Below, one piece after another: positions 50,090 through 62,205 of a stretch of 64,000 nucleotides of DNA. The DNA is taken from positions 1-64,000 of the forward strand of contig NW_023501059.1 in the NCBI RefSeq assembly GCF_014066305.1, read 5' to 3'. The stretch comes from Letharia columbiana. Taxonomy: Eukaryota > Ascomycota > Lecanoromycetes > Lecanorales > Parmeliaceae. Under the pieces are notes generated by a model. It was not told where the DNA came from, searched no databases, and was given only the letters and a program-made list of their open reading frames with translations. Made by a program: the position numbers and the translations under genes. How positions within the stretch are numbered: the first letter of the stretch is position 1; every line of letters begins with the position of its first letter.

Positions 50090-51000
50090 ATTAAATCTAA
50101 AAGTAATAATTTAAGAATAAATTAAAGCTATTTAGACTATAGCGCTATATTAAAAAAGACTATATAAAATTAATCGTTAATATTATTATTATTAAAGTCT
50201 AAATCGATAGCTAATTATAGATATAAGATTAAATCTATATTATATTAAAATCGCGTTATAAAAAGAATTCGCGTTTTAAGATTAAGAATAAGATTAATAT
50301 TAAAGAAGTCTAGAAGACTTTAAATAAGTTTAAATCTTAAGACTTAAATATTCTTAATTTTATATTTAGAAAGATAAATAATATTATTCTTATAGAGTAT
50401 AATAACGACTTCTAATTCTATATTAATAGATTTATAAAGATTCTAGATAAGTTCGATAACTTATTCTTAAAGCTAAAGTTCAATAAGAATTAAAAGATCT
50501 ATCGCTTTTATTTAGACTTAGATTTTCTATATAATTTATATTATAAATAATATAATTAAAATTATAATATTTTTAAAAATAACGATATTATAAAGTTTAA
50601 TCTAAATTATATAATTACTCGATTTATTAATATTATAATTAATCTTATTAACTTAATTAGTATTAAAGTTTATATACTAATTACGCTAATTAATAAATTC
50701 TTTATATATAACTTATAAAGCGTTATTACATTAATTATTATCGATAAAGCGATTAAATATAGAATTTAATAAGAAATCTATATTAATAACTCTTATACTT
50801 ATACTTAAACTTATAAGTATTATAATTATTATAAAAAGAACTAATATAATAATATCGAATATATCTTTCTATATCTCGAATTTAAGAAATAAGATAATAA
50901 TAGTAATAGAGGAGATCGCGATAATCGCGGAGATCGCGATAATTATAGCGATTATAGCGATAAAAATAATAATAATAATAATTTCTCTAGCTCGAATAAT
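50090..51000 (+). pseudogene. Ty1/copia 2 gag relic
   Basis: The frame FRKINNIILIEYNNDFQFY and following text fits a copia gag (UBN2-like) layout. The C-terminal part has paired Tyr clusters (YTYTQTYKYYNYYKKNQY near 50795-50850) where Cys residues would stand, then an Asp/Arg/Asn-rich tail (GDRDN-like, 50900-50990). RIP stops throughout. Family assignment rests mainly on its position before the copia pol. Confidence 0.55.
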
Positions 51001-54000
51001 AAAGATAAAAATACTTAAAATAATAAGTTTACTATCGATCGCTAGTTTAGTAGTATTAAAATTATTATATATATCTAATTAGCGATAATATATAGTTTTA
51101 TAATATATATTAACTCTAATCTAGAGAATACTATATATCTTATCGCTAATTCTTAATTCTTATAGAATTAAGTCTATTATTTCTTTATTAAAAAGAGTTT
51201 AAAGACTATAACTTAAACTTCTTCGATATTTATAGCCGTTGTACTATTGTATTTATAATTTATTAATAATATTTATACTTAATATATTACTTATAACTTC
51301 TTAATCTTTTAAATCTTTATCTTATTTAAATTATATTATTTAATTAATAAAGTTAATAGCTTAGCTATAGCTATCGACTTTAAGCGTATTAAGCTTAAAT
51401 ATAAGAGTCTTAAAAATAAATAAACTCTATATATAAAAGATATCTAATATATCTCTAATAGTAATTTTAATCTAATTTCTTAAGAGTAATTTAAAGATTA
51501 AAACTATTCGCTTTAGCTTATATCTAGAAGTATTAAAGTAGAAAAGTATAATATTATTTTTAAACGTTAATATAACTATCTTTATACGTTAAATATATAA
51601 ATAGAGGCCTCTATATACTTAGTAGTTATTAATAAAGATATCTCTATCTATAATAAGTTTACTATATCTATATCTATATCTAAATCTAAATTCTTATTCT
51701 TATTCGCTAATACTTTAAATTCTTAAATTAATAAGAAAATCTTATATATATAATACGCTCATTATAACTACTTAAAATATTAGAATTTAAAGAAATTAGC
51801 TAAAATATATATCGAAATAAATTTATTTATTTTACTTCTAGAGAACGTATATAAATTATATAGTATTATTAATATAAAAGTTAAATTATATAAGCGTTAT
51901 ATAACGTTAGATCGCTAGAAGAATAATCTAATTTATAGTAATCTTTAAAAGTCTTTCTCTATTTCTTATAATAATTATAAATAAATAATAATCTTTCTAA
52001 ACGATAAAACGCTTTATTTCGCTATATTCTTATTTTCTAATAAGAATAATTTTATAATTCTCGCGGCGTTTAAGTCTTTTCTAAATTAAGTCGAATATAA
52101 AAATTACGTTTATATTAGATTTTATAGCGACTATAATTTCGAGTATAATAACTATAATATATATACTTTTCGACTTATTAAAGAAATTATCTAAGAAGAT
52201 ATTATATCTAATAATTTTTAAATAAATAATAAATTTAAATATCTCGATTAAATAATATAATATAAGACTAGCGCTATATTTAAAGAGAGTAAATTATTAT
52301 AAAAGTATTAGTCGAAATTTGTATAAACTTTAAATTATCTACGTAATCTATAATTAATATTAAAAAGAAATATTACCTCTTATAAAACCTTTATAAACTA
52401 TTTATCTAATATTTTATATCTTTAAATTATTAAATAAACTAGTTTCTATTAAATATATCTATTAAATATCGACTAAATTAAATATAAGAATTACGTCTAT
52501 AAGAGGCGCTTAATTAACTATAAAGCTAATCGATTTTATTATATACTAATATTAAACGATAAAATTTAAATTTATTTAAATATAACTTAAATTAATAATA
52601 TCTCTTTTAAGTCTATTTTATTTAAGCTTAACTCCGCTAAAAAAAAAAAGATTAATAATTAAAATCTATTTAAGAATAGAAATAAGCGCTATATAGATAC
52701 GCTATAAAAGACTATACGCGAGCTATTAATCGCCTCTTTAATATTAATTTTAAAAGAGAAAATCTCGAAAAGAATAAGATAGAAAATATTTATCGAAGTG
52801 ATAATTACCTTAGCTAAAGCCGTTAGAGAATTTATTATTATTATATAAATCTTTATTAGAGAAGTATCTTTATAAGTATCTTCGTAAATACCGCCGTAGA
52901 TATCGCCGTAGATATCGCTATAAATATTTTTATAGATATATCTAAGAGGGATAGAGTCGAAATTACTTAAAACTCTAAGCGAAAATACGCTTATAAAATT
53001 TATCTTAATAGCTTTATAAGTCTTAATAAGACTTATAATTAGATTTATAATTAATTAATAGTCTCTCTTAAAATAGCCTAGGCGATACGAAGTTCTTAAA
53101 GCTTATCGCGATCTCTCGTTAGACTTACTCGCTCTTTTAGTTAAAGCTAATACTCTTAAGCTATTTAAGTCTTAAATATATCGAGAGATAATAGCGAATA
53201 AATATTAGAAAATAAAATAAGAACTTATTATATAGAAAGAAGTTAACTCTCTTATAGCTAACAATACTTAAATCTTAATAAATTTACTTTTAAATATATA
53301 TACTTTAATTAATAAATAGATTTATAAACTTAAGCGAGACTTTATTAAGAAGATTATATAATATAAAGCTTAATAAATAATTTATAATTTTAAATAGCGC
53401 GAAAGTATAGATTTTAATAAGACTTTCGTCTTTATAGTTAAGTCTATAAGTTATAAAGCGATCTTTACTTTAATAATAGCTCTTAATTAAAAATTAAAGT
53501 AAATAAATATTAAAATCGCTTTTCTCTATAATAATATAAAGGAAATTATTTATATAATATAGTCTACGAGCTTTAAAATTAATAATAAATATAAGATATA
53601 TAAGTTAAAGAAGGCGCTATACGATTTAAAGTAATCTCTAAAAATCTAATATAATACTCTCTTTATATATCTAAAGAAATTAGACTTTAAATCTATTATA
53701 ACTAATTTCTTAATCTTTATTAATAATATTATAATTATTATAATCTATATAAATAATATTCTCTTAGTTAATCTCGATAAAGTAGAAATTTAGAGTATTA
53801 AAGATAAGCTTAATAGTTACTTCGAAATAACTAATTTAAAATTATATATCTATTATCTAGATATAACTATTATTAGAAATTATATTAATTATATTATTTA
53901 ACTTAATTAGATAAAGTATATTAAAAAGTTTCTTACTAAATATAGTATATAAGAATTTAAAGATATATCTACTTTTATAAATATCGAAAGATATTAGATA

Positions 54001-54740
54001 TTCGAAGAGAACTTTTAAATCTTTAAAGTCTTTTATATCGAGTATTAATTAATAATAGAATTATTAATATATATAATATTCGATATAAGATTAGATATTA
54101 TATTCGCGATCTCGATAATATCTCGATATAGCTTAAACTCTAACGAAGCTTATTAAAAAGCGATTAAGCGAATCTTTCGCTATTTTAAATAAATTGTCGA
54201 CTATTAACTTATTTTTAAAAGAGATCTAAAATCTCTAAGCGATTATACTAATATCGATTAGATCGATAATTAAGATATTTATTACTTTATATCTAGATAT
54301 ATATTTAATATTAATAGCGAGGCTATTAATTAATTATCGAAGCGATAATTTATTATAATACTCTCGATCTATAAGATTAAATATATTAATTAAATATAAG
54401 TTATTAAAGAAGTAATTTAATTACGCGATTTATTAAACTAACTTAATTTTAGCGATAAATAAATATAAGCGATAATTATCTTTTATAATAATTAAGGCGC
54501 TATAGTACTAGCTAAAAATCTTTAATTTTATATCTATATTAAATATATTAATATTTAATATTACTATATATAAAAATAAGTTATTACTAAAAATATCGCT
54601 TTAGATTATATCTCTATCGATTAATAGATAGTTAATAATCTTACTAAAACTTTTAATAAGAATAAGTTTAAGAGATTTTATTAACTTATTAGACTAGAAT
54701 ATCGCTTATAATTATAGCTTAATAGTCTTAATATAAAGAA
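51001..54740 (+). pseudogene. Ty1/copia 2 pol relic (protease-integrase-RT-RNase H)
   Basis: RT is clear: IYKLKRDFIKKIIQYKAQQ near 53320-53380, then SISYKAIFTLIIALNQKLKQ with INIKIAFLYNNIKEIIY near 53440-53550. KLKKALYDLKQSLKIQYN is near 53610-53650. IIYINNILLVNLDKVEI at 53740-53790 has both catalytic Asp of YxDD changed to Asn (53752-53757). RNase H follows (RLDIIFAISIISRYSLN near 54090-54140, then AKNLQFYIYIKYINIQYYYI near 54510-54570) and ends with FKRFYQLIRLEYRL near 54690. Integrase lies upstream (51800-52400), more degraded. The order integrase before RT defines copia. Confidence 0.87.
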
Positions 54741-55334
54741 GTCATCTACTTTAGAGAAGCTATTTTATTAATTTTTATATTATAGATAATCGACTTAAGA
54801 CGCTTATCGAGTCGCTATATTAGATTTAATACTCTATAAACTCGCTATTTTATATCGAAATAGCTATTTCTTTAGCGCTATTACCGCTATCATTATTAAA
54901 ACTTTTAAAACTCTTTCGAGAAATCTATATCTATTCGTTATTAATATCTCGAATATTATATCTTTAAATTATCGTTATTAATTATTATTACTAAGAATTA
55001 ATTATCTAAAATAACTCTTATAGAGATCTTATAGTCGACGATATATAGCTAGAAGAATTTCTTTTAATTATTTTATTTAGTTACTCTTATAAATATTCTT
55101 TAATCTCGAATTAATCGATTTTTAATATATATTAGATAGTCTAAAAATAAAATTTTCGAAAAACCGCTTTTTAATAAAAAGTGAAATTTAAGTTATATTT
55201 AAGTAGGGGCCATAGTTTAATATAGTCGTTTTTAGATTTCGACTTTTTACTTTATCTATTCTATTTTAAATATCGCGAACTTTAAATCTCGTATTTTTTA
55301 ATTTCGTTTATATAGAGAATAGAGATATAGAAGA
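54741..55334 (+). other. 3' untranslated region of copia 2
   Basis: Noncoding, homologous to 60279-60662. It ends in a decayed purine tract (AGAGATATAGAAGA) before the 3' LTR. Confidence 0.6.
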
Positions 55335-55580
55335 TATATTTTTATACTAGTTACTCGATACTAACTTATCTTAACTATTCGATATTAATTTACTCTTACT
55401 ACTCGACGCTAGTCTTATCTTATCTACTCGATTTTAATATCGTTAATATTAAACTTTATATCTACTAAGTTTCGCTTATAAAAGAATACGTATAAAGAAG
55501 ACTATTAAAATTCGAATTATATAACTCTTAGCGTCTTAGCGTTACGTAACTACTTATGAAAAATATTTATAAAAAAAAAA

Positions 55581-55614
<34 letters not shown>

Positions 55615-55640
55615 AAGTATTTTATCTTTATATTATAATT
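55335..55640 (+). repeat. 3' LTR of copia 2, disrupted by A/T homopolymers
   Basis: Starts TATATTTTTATACTAG and matches 60663-60960. The last third is interrupted by runs of A and T (55564-55616), after which the LTR tail (GTATTTTATCTTTATATTATAA) is recognisable. Confidence 0.6.
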
Positions 55641-55794
55641 AAAGCGTAATTATTCTTATAAAGAATACTTAATTTTATACTCGTATTAAGTATATTAATA
55701 TTATCTATTATTTTATATAAGAAAAGATTAATAATAGCATTATAAATATATAATATATTTCTTTAATAAATAGATAATTAATAAACTTATTAAA

Positions 55795-55898
55795 ATTTTT
55801 TTTTAAAAAAAATTTTTATTTTTTAAAACCTTAAAAAAAAAAAAAAAAATATTTTTTTTTTTAAAAAAAAAAAAATTTTTTTATATTTTTTTTAAAAA

Positions 55899-55997
<99 letters not shown>

Positions 55998-56045
55998 ATT
56001 TTTTAAATAAAAAAAAAAAAATATAAAAAAAAATAAAAAAATAAA
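55795..56045. repeat. A-rich low-complexity tract
   Basis: About 250 bp made almost entirely of A with a few T runs, and a run near 55935-55994 that is virtually pure A. It may be a real poly(A)-type expansion or an assembly artefact. Confidence 0.8.
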
Positions 56046-56069
56046 ATTTAGCGCGCTCTTATATTAGAG

Positions 56070-56150
56070 TCGCTCTTTTCTTTTATAGAACTCTATAGTT
56101 AATATAACTTTAAAAAAGTATTCTTATCTTTATTAATATATATTTAAAAT
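56070..56150 (+). repeat. Fragment of copia 2-type LTR tail
   Basis: TCGCTCTTTTCTTTTATAG and the following TAGTTAATATAACT match 48610-48660 and 61003-61045. Confidence 0.6.
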
Positions 56151-56219
56151 TTTAATAAAGTTATTTAATAATAATATAAAAAAAGAAAACTCGAAGGAAA
56201 TCGCTTACTTAAGCTTATT

Positions 56220-57138
56220 TACTAGTCGAAAAGATATAATATATTTTATAAGATATTCTATATTAAGTAATATCACACTATATTCGAATATAGTATAGAT
56301 AGGGTCGAATATTATATCATTTTTCTAATATAAGTTCGAGATCTTAGCGATATATTTTACGATATTATAGCTATTACTATTATCTATTATAACTATTACT
56401 ATTATAGTCGTCTCTATTATAACTACTTCTATTATAGTCGTCTCTATTATAATCGTCTCTATTATAATCGCCTCTATTATAACTATTACTACTATAGCTA
56501 CTATATAATAATAAACTATTTTAAAAATAAATAATAATAGTTATAATAGTAGTAGCTATAATAGTAATAGCTATTAGAATATTAAATATATAATATATAA
56601 AACGAACGAATTAATTCTCTAGAATCTCTTCGAGACTAGATTTTATATATAGTATAAAATTAGATTATTAGAAAATATAGTAGCTAAAAATATATAAAAG
56701 CTATATTTCGATAATAGATATAATAGTAATAGATATAATAGTAATAGATATAATAGTAATAGATATAATAGTAATAGATATAATAGTAATAGATATAATA
56801 GTAATAGATATAATAATAATAGATATAATAATAATAGATATAATAGTAATAGATATAATAGTAATAGTTATAATAGATAATAGTAATAATTATAATTAGT
56901 TATAATAATAATTAAAATAGCTACTTATACTTCTAAATATAGAAATCTTAATAGAGATATCTTATATATATATTATTTTATAATATAATACTATAGATAT
57001 ATTATATCGTAGAATATATCGCTAAGATTCTATATTATATTAGATATAAGATTATATAAATCTTAATAACTTATATTATATTAGAGTATAATATAATAGA
57101 TTAATATCTTATATTATATTATATCTTTTTAATTAGTA
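56220..57138 (-). mobile_element. Complete hAT-like MITE with 8-bp target duplication
   Basis: 919 bp. Left end TACTAGTCGAAAAG (type II), right end TTAATTAGTA (type I), so it lies inverted relative to the copy at 12735-13714. A perfect 8-bp duplication AGCTTATT flanks it (56212-56219, 57139-57146). The arms are about 200 bp and the interior is simple repeats. The 8-bp duplication suits the hAT superfamily. The match can be stretched to 10 bp, so a Mutator-like origin remains possible. No coding. Confidence 0.82.
56700..56880 (+). repeat. 15-bp minisatellite within the MITE
   Basis: About eleven copies of AATAGATATAATAGT and close variants, with no spacer. Confidence 0.85.
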
Positions 57139-57146
57139 AGCTTATT

Positions 57147-57752
57147 CGCTAAGACTTCGTTAAGACTTCGTTAAGCGTATATTAGACGTATATAAGCTAA
57201 GTAATTTAGAGTTCTCTTACTTAAAATTCTTAAGCTTCTTTTCTAATAATTATCTTCTCTCTTTAAAGATTTATTCTCGAATCTAAATATAGAAAGAATA
57301 TTTTATTATTATTAGAAGACTTATTAAAACTCTTTAAATCTTATAGAAAAAGAAGAAAAAGAGTTTCTTATATTAGTATAGCGGAAATATAATATATTAT
57401 AAATATATAATAAAAGTATATAATATCGATAGATAATATTAGATATACTCTTATAGATTAAATATAATTATAACGATATATAAAGTAATAGCTAATATTA
57501 TAATTTAAGTATATAACGCGTATAATTAATATACGATTATAATAATATTTACTTTTCTTCTAAAAAGTCTTTTATTTTATTAATACTTCTTTACTATTCT
57601 TAATAATCTACGCTCTCTATAATAAATATATAATAAACGTATACTTAATTAATATATTATATAGACGTTATAGCTATTATTATAAGTTTTTTAAAGACTC
57701 TATAATTACGTATATATTTTTTACGCGTTAATAATTATTATTTATTATATAT
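57147..57752. other. AT-rich RIPped DNA, unidentified
   Basis: No legible coding motif. A short duplication GACTTCGTTAA occurs twice near 57155-57180. Confidence 0.4.
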
Positions 57753-58677
57753 TATTAGAAATAGTCTCTATAAAGTTCTATAGAGACTCTACGAGTAGAT
57801 ATTTAGATTTAAATAAAAGTATCTAACTATTAAGCGTAGATACTCTCGAAATTAGCTTTTTTAACTAAGTTACTAATAATAATATCTATACTTTATTTTC
57901 GAGTCGATTATAATTTAAAGTATTTAACTAGTAATTATCTCGAAGTAATACTAGTTATAGTCGAGAGTAATACGCTTAATTTATTAAGAGTCGAGAGTTC
58001 GAGAATACTTAAATCCTCTATTAGAAACTTAATTTTTTTAGAGAGTCGCTTAGATAAAAGTTACGTTAAAGGCGAGTCTCGAAGTCGAATATTTTCGAAT
58101 AGAACGTCTTATACAAATGAGATTTTCGAATAGAACGCTCTATTTTAATAAGAATATTTCGAATAGAATAGTTTTATTTAAATGAGATTTTCGAATAGAA
58201 CGCTCTAGGGCAAAAAAAGCCTAAGTAGACGCTCGGGAAAGAAACTCCGAGATCGGCTAAAAAATAGATCTAATTTATATGCGCTAAGACGAGGCCATAG
58301 ACTCGGAATATAGTCCTATTCTTATATTATATATCGATACGAAGGCGAGTTAAAGACCTTTCACTTAATAGCTCTATAAGTAAAAATCTTAGTAATAAAT
58401 TTTAAACCCCGTAAATAAGCGGGTATTTAGAAGTCTTCGAGGGAGTAAACCTCGAAGTATAGGGTATATTATTCTTAAAATCGTAGATCTTTCGAGGAGT
58501 AACTCCCTGAAATGTCGCGATTTTTATACTATCTTCGGAGCTCGAGAACGAGTTCTCTAGAGGGGAGGTATTATTAGAAATAGTTCTCTACGAGATTCTA
58601 TTTAGATTTAAATAGAAGTATCTAACTATTAAGCGTAGATATCTTTGAAATTAGCTTTTTTAGCTAAGCTATTAATA
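57753..58677 (+). mobile_element. TRIM-like element S2
   Basis: 925 bp with LTRs at 57753-57878 (126 bp) and 58572-58677 (106 bp, a 20-bp internal deletion). The purine tract CTAGAGGGGAGG precedes the 3' LTR. The interior is noncoding, with the GCTCTAGGGCAAAAAAAGCC block shared with S1 and S3. The 3' LTR is shared with S3. Confidence 0.85.
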
Positions 58678-58771
58678 ATAGTATCTACGCTTTATTTCTA
58701 AATCGATAGTCTAAAGAATCTAACTAGCTATCTCGAAGCGATACTAGTTATTATCGAGAATAATACGCTTA

Positions 58772-59566
58772 GAGCCTCTTCGATAATTATATATTTTTAA
58801 AATATATTATTATATTTTTTCAACTTAGCGTACTATATATATACGATTACGTTCGATAATTATATTTCTACTTATTAGATTATATTATATATTAAAAATA
58901 TATAAATTATAGATTAATTTATAATTTAAAGTCTAATATACGCTAAGTATATAGAAATAATAAATATTTATAACTATAATAGCGATATTTTTAATTTTTA
59001 TAATTAATAGCTATATTTTATAACTATAATAGCTATATTTTAGTTATAGATAACTCTCTATTTAAAGAGATAGCTATAAGTATTATTCTTACTACTATTT
59101 AGTACTATTCTTCTTATTATAATAGAAGATAAAATAATAACGAGAGTAATAGAAGTATTAATAATAGTTAAAGTTTATATAATAGTAGATATATTAGTTA
59201 TAAGACTATTAAATAATAGATAGAAAGATAATTATCTCTAATAAGAAAGAATTTTTTAACTATTCTACTATTAGTAGTAGTCTCTATAAAAGTTCTATAA
59301 AGATTCTACGAGAGCTTTATTTAGATTTAAATAGAGGTATCTAACTATTAAGCGTAGATATCTTCGAGATTAAACTTTTTTAACTAAGTTATTAATATCT
59401 ATATTCGATTCTTACTTAGCGAGATTACTTATCGAACGAAATTATATATATATTTAATATATTTTTAAATATCTACTAGTACTATTTTAAACTTATATTT
59501 ATTTATTAAGAGATAGAGTAATATATATTAATATATTTTAAAAATATATAATTATCGAAGAGGCTC
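58772..59566. mobile_element. PIF/Harbinger-like MITE inside S3
   Basis: 795 bp with inverted ends GAGCCTCTTCGATAATTATA / TATAATTATCGAAGAGGCTC, perfect over at least 36 bp. A 3-bp duplication TTA lies on both sides (58769-58771, 59567-59569). The 3-bp TTA target suits PIF/Harbinger. Noncoding. It contains a solo S-type LTR. Confidence 0.8.
59269..59397 (+). repeat. Solo LTR of the TRIM family inside the MITE
   Basis: 129 bp, TATTAGTAGTAG to TTATTAATA, with the family core TATCTAACTATTAAGCGTAG. The flanks TCTAC (59264-59268) and TCTAT (59398-59402) are a 5-bp duplication that differs by one C-to-T change. Confidence 0.78.
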
Positions 59567-59696
59567 TTAGTTATTAAAAACTGAGAGTCGGGGGTTTAAG
59601 AACGCTTAGATCCCCCATCAAAAATCAGAAATTTGATTTTTTTAGAGAGTCGCTCGGGTAATAGTCACGCCGAAGGTAGGCTTCGAAGCCGAATAT

Positions 59697-59820
59697 TTTC
59701 GGGTAGGACGCTCTATACAAATGAGAATTTCGGGTAGAACGCTCTATTTCATTGAGGACATTTCGGGTAGAACAGCTCTATTTCATTAAGGACATTTTGG
59801 GCAGAACGCCCTAGGGCAAA
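59697..59820 (+). repeat. About 33-bp tandem repeat in the S3 interior
   Basis: Four degenerate copies around TTCGGGTAGAACGCTCTATT followed by ATTGAGGACA-type ends. The same block exists in S1 and S2 in RIPped form. Confidence 0.75.
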
Positions 59821-60278
59821 AAGCCTAAAAAGCAGATGCCCGGGAAAGAAACCCCGAGGCCGGCCAAAATAGGTCTGAATTTGATTTGTGTGCGCTAAGG
59901 CGGGGTCACAGGCCCGGAATACAGCCCTATTCCCATATTGCACCGATGTGAAGGCGGGGTTATAGGCCTTTCACTTGATAGCCAAAGCCCCGCAAATAAG
60001 CGGGCATTTAGAAGTCTTCGGGGAGTGAAACCTCGGAGCATAGGGCATGTTGTCCTTAAAATCGTGGATCTTTCGGGGAAGAGTTCTCGGAACGTCGCGA
60101 TTTTTGCACTGTCTTCGAAGCTCGAGAATAAGCCCTCTAGAGGGGAGGTATTGTTAGAAATATTCTCTACGGGGCCCTATAGAGGCTCTGCGGGCAGATA
60201 TTTAGATTTAAATAGAGGTATCTAACTGTTAAGCGTAGATACTCTCCGAAACCAGCTTTTTTAACTAAGTTACTAACA

Positions 60279-60662
60279 AAATTATCGTTATTAGCTATTA
60301 TTATTAAAAATTAATTATCTAAAATAACTTTATAAAGATTTTATAATTAATAATATATAGCTAAAAGAATTTCTTTTAATTATTTTATTTAGCTATTCTT
60401 ATAAATATTCTTTAATTTTAAATTAATCGATTTTTAATATATATTAAATAATCTAGAAATAAAATTTCTAAAAAATCGCTTTTTAATAAAAAGTAGAATC
60501 TAGATCGAATTTTAATAGGGGCCTAGTCTAATATAGTTATTTTTAAATTTTAACTTTTTACTTTATCTACTCTATTTTAAATATCGCGAACTTTAAATCT
60601 CGTATTTTTTAATTTCGTTTATATAGAGAAATAGAAGTATAGGAAGTATAGAGAGGGGGGGA
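60279..60662 (+). other. Copia 3'-region fragment with strong polypurine tract
   Basis: Homologous to 54965-55334. The purine run AGGAAGTATAGAGAGGGGGGG at about 60640-60661 is much better preserved than in copia 2. No pol is attached because S3 joins directly at 60278. Confidence 0.7.
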
Positions 60663-61067
60663 TATATTTTTACGCTAGCTACTCGATACTAACTTATCTT
60701 AATTATTTAATATTAATTTTACTTTAATTACTTAACGCTAAATTTACTTTAATTATCTAGCTTAAATTTTATTTTAATTACTCGACGCTAGTCTTACTTT
60801 AATAATCTAATAAAAATCGATTAAGTTATTTTATCTTATTTACTCGATTTTAGATCTGTTAATATTAAACTTTATATCTATTAAGTTTTACTTATAAAAG
60901 AATATATACGAAGAGAAGTATTAAAATTCGAATTACGTAACTCTTAGCGTCTTAATAATTACGTAATATAGTTATATAATATATCTTAGCGTATTTATAT
61001 CTAGTCGCTCTTTTCTTTATAATAACTCTATAGTTAATAACTAAGTATCTTATCTTATATTTTTATA
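60663..61067 (+). repeat. Copia LTR, most complete copy (about 405 bp)
   Basis: Starts TATATTTTTACGCTAGCTAC after the purine tract and ends near TATTTTTATA. It includes the CGAATTACGTAACTCTTAGC block used to find the copies at 48529 and 55500. Contains several TTACGTAA palindromes. Confidence 0.65.
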
Positions 61068-61745
61068 ATTACTTATAGAGATAGTCGAAGATATATCGCT
61101 ATAGTAGGGAAGCTAAGACGCTCTCGAACATTCAGTCGGAGCGTACAGTTCTAAACGTAGAAAGTAGTTATAAGGAGCGTTAGTTAACCGTTAGAAATAA
61201 TATTATAGAACGAATATTTTATAGAAATTAAACTTCTCTTCTTATCTTTAGTAGTCTAAATGAAGAGTAGCAGCGGAGGCTAAAAAGTTAATACGAATTC
61301 GAATATTAGTCTTAGTCTAGTCTCTCGCATAAAGACTTCTCTATAACCTTTCATTTATACTAAGATAAATTATAAATTTATATTCTAAAATCTTAAATTC
61401 TTATAAATTTATACTTTTAATTATATTTTTATATCTTAATAAAATATAAATCGATAATTTATTATTTCTTAGAATATAAAAATATAATTTATTATAGTAC
61501 GCTAAGATTAGATCTTCGAGAGTTACGAAATTAGTCTAGACCGGCCTCGGAAACCTTAAATTAAAGATCTCTAGAGTTCGCTATATAAATTATTAAAATC
61601 TCGCTTCGAGATCTAATCTCTAACTTATCTTAATCCGCGATAAATTTAAAATTCAATTTTCTAAAAGCTTTTTAATACTTTCGAGATTTCTTTAAGAACG
61701 TTAAACGTCGAATATTTAAAGGCTAAATTTTAATAGATTATAAAT
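61068..61745. other. Transition zone, AT-rich, no gene
   Basis: GC rises gradually. CA/TG are still rare up to about 61740. No recognisable element, though CG-containing patches (61490-61630) could be an old TE fragment. Confidence 0.45.
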
Positions 61746-61779
61746 TCATACCCCAAAGAATAGTAATTACTTTTCTACC

Positions 61780-62205
61780 CTAAAATTTAGTAAAGGGGTA
61801 TAAAAATGTAATTAGGGGTATAAATTTGTAAGGATCCAAGGTTTTAGAATATAAATTTGTAATTTGCCCATTCATACTGCTTCCAGCCAAGCCCTTGCGC
61901 TCCTCAACGCTACATGATCTCACCGCCTCCTTTCTCCTCGGCCAGTACATTGCTATCATAACTCGTAACCGCAACTGAAAAGTGCCTACTGCAACACAAC
62001 CTTCACAAAATCTACCCCCGGACACGCGAACAAGCCGAACGGTCATCTCATGTAGCTGCGTCCTCGATGCTATGACCAAAGGTCTCGTTGATAGACAATC
62101 AGCTTGGTACGTGTCCATTTCAGCGGCAAGATTATGATCCATCTCCCCACCTGCTTTCGATAGATTAGTCGGCGCTGGCGATGCAGAACCCCACAAGCCT
62201 TCCAT
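61780..62205 (-). CDS. Hypothetical open frame, 141 codons (weak)
   Basis: The minus-strand frame from ATG at 62205 has a plausible composition over residues about 1-115 (QLHEMTVRLVRVSGGRFCEG and MIAMYWPRRKEAVRSC). The last about 25 codons run into the AT-rich boundary. I recognise no family. It may be a 3' fragment of a former gene truncated at the AT-rich border, or chance. No introns, promoter or partner gene can be supported. Confidence 0.22.
   Translation of the reverse strand: MEGLWGSASPAPTNLSKAGGEMDHNLAAEMDTYQADCLSTRPLVIASRTQLHEMTVRLVRVSGGRFCEGCVAVGTFQLRLRVMIAMYWPRRKEAVRSCSVEERKGLAGSSMNGQITNLYSKTLDPYKFIPLITFLYPFTKF

Larger units (their letters stand above)
58572..60278 (+). mobile_element. 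TRIM-like element S3, in tandem with S2 and interrupted
   Basis: Uses the LTR 58572-58677 as its 5' LTR and ends with a 127-bp 3' LTR at 60152-60278 that keeps intact TG (TGTTAGAAATA) and CA (TTACTAACA). Purine tract CTAGAGGGGAGGTA before it. The interior right of 59567 keeps CA/TG and GC, so it is far less RIPped than S1 or S2. ORFs of 64 and 95 codons in it are not supported as genes. Interrupted by a MITE at 58772-59566. Confidence 0.85.

Noticed and set aside
56220..57138. The MITE as a Mutator-like element
   Set aside because: The flank match can be read as 9-10 bp and the arms are long, which would fit Mutator. The symmetric end definition gives exactly 8 bp, and a hAT relic lies between matching arms elsewhere, so hAT is preferred but not proven.
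59749..60225. ORFs of 64 and 95 codons in the S3 interior
   Set aside because: They lie in a noncoding TRIM interior with short tandem repeats, are absent from the related S1 and S2 copies, and overlap the LTR.
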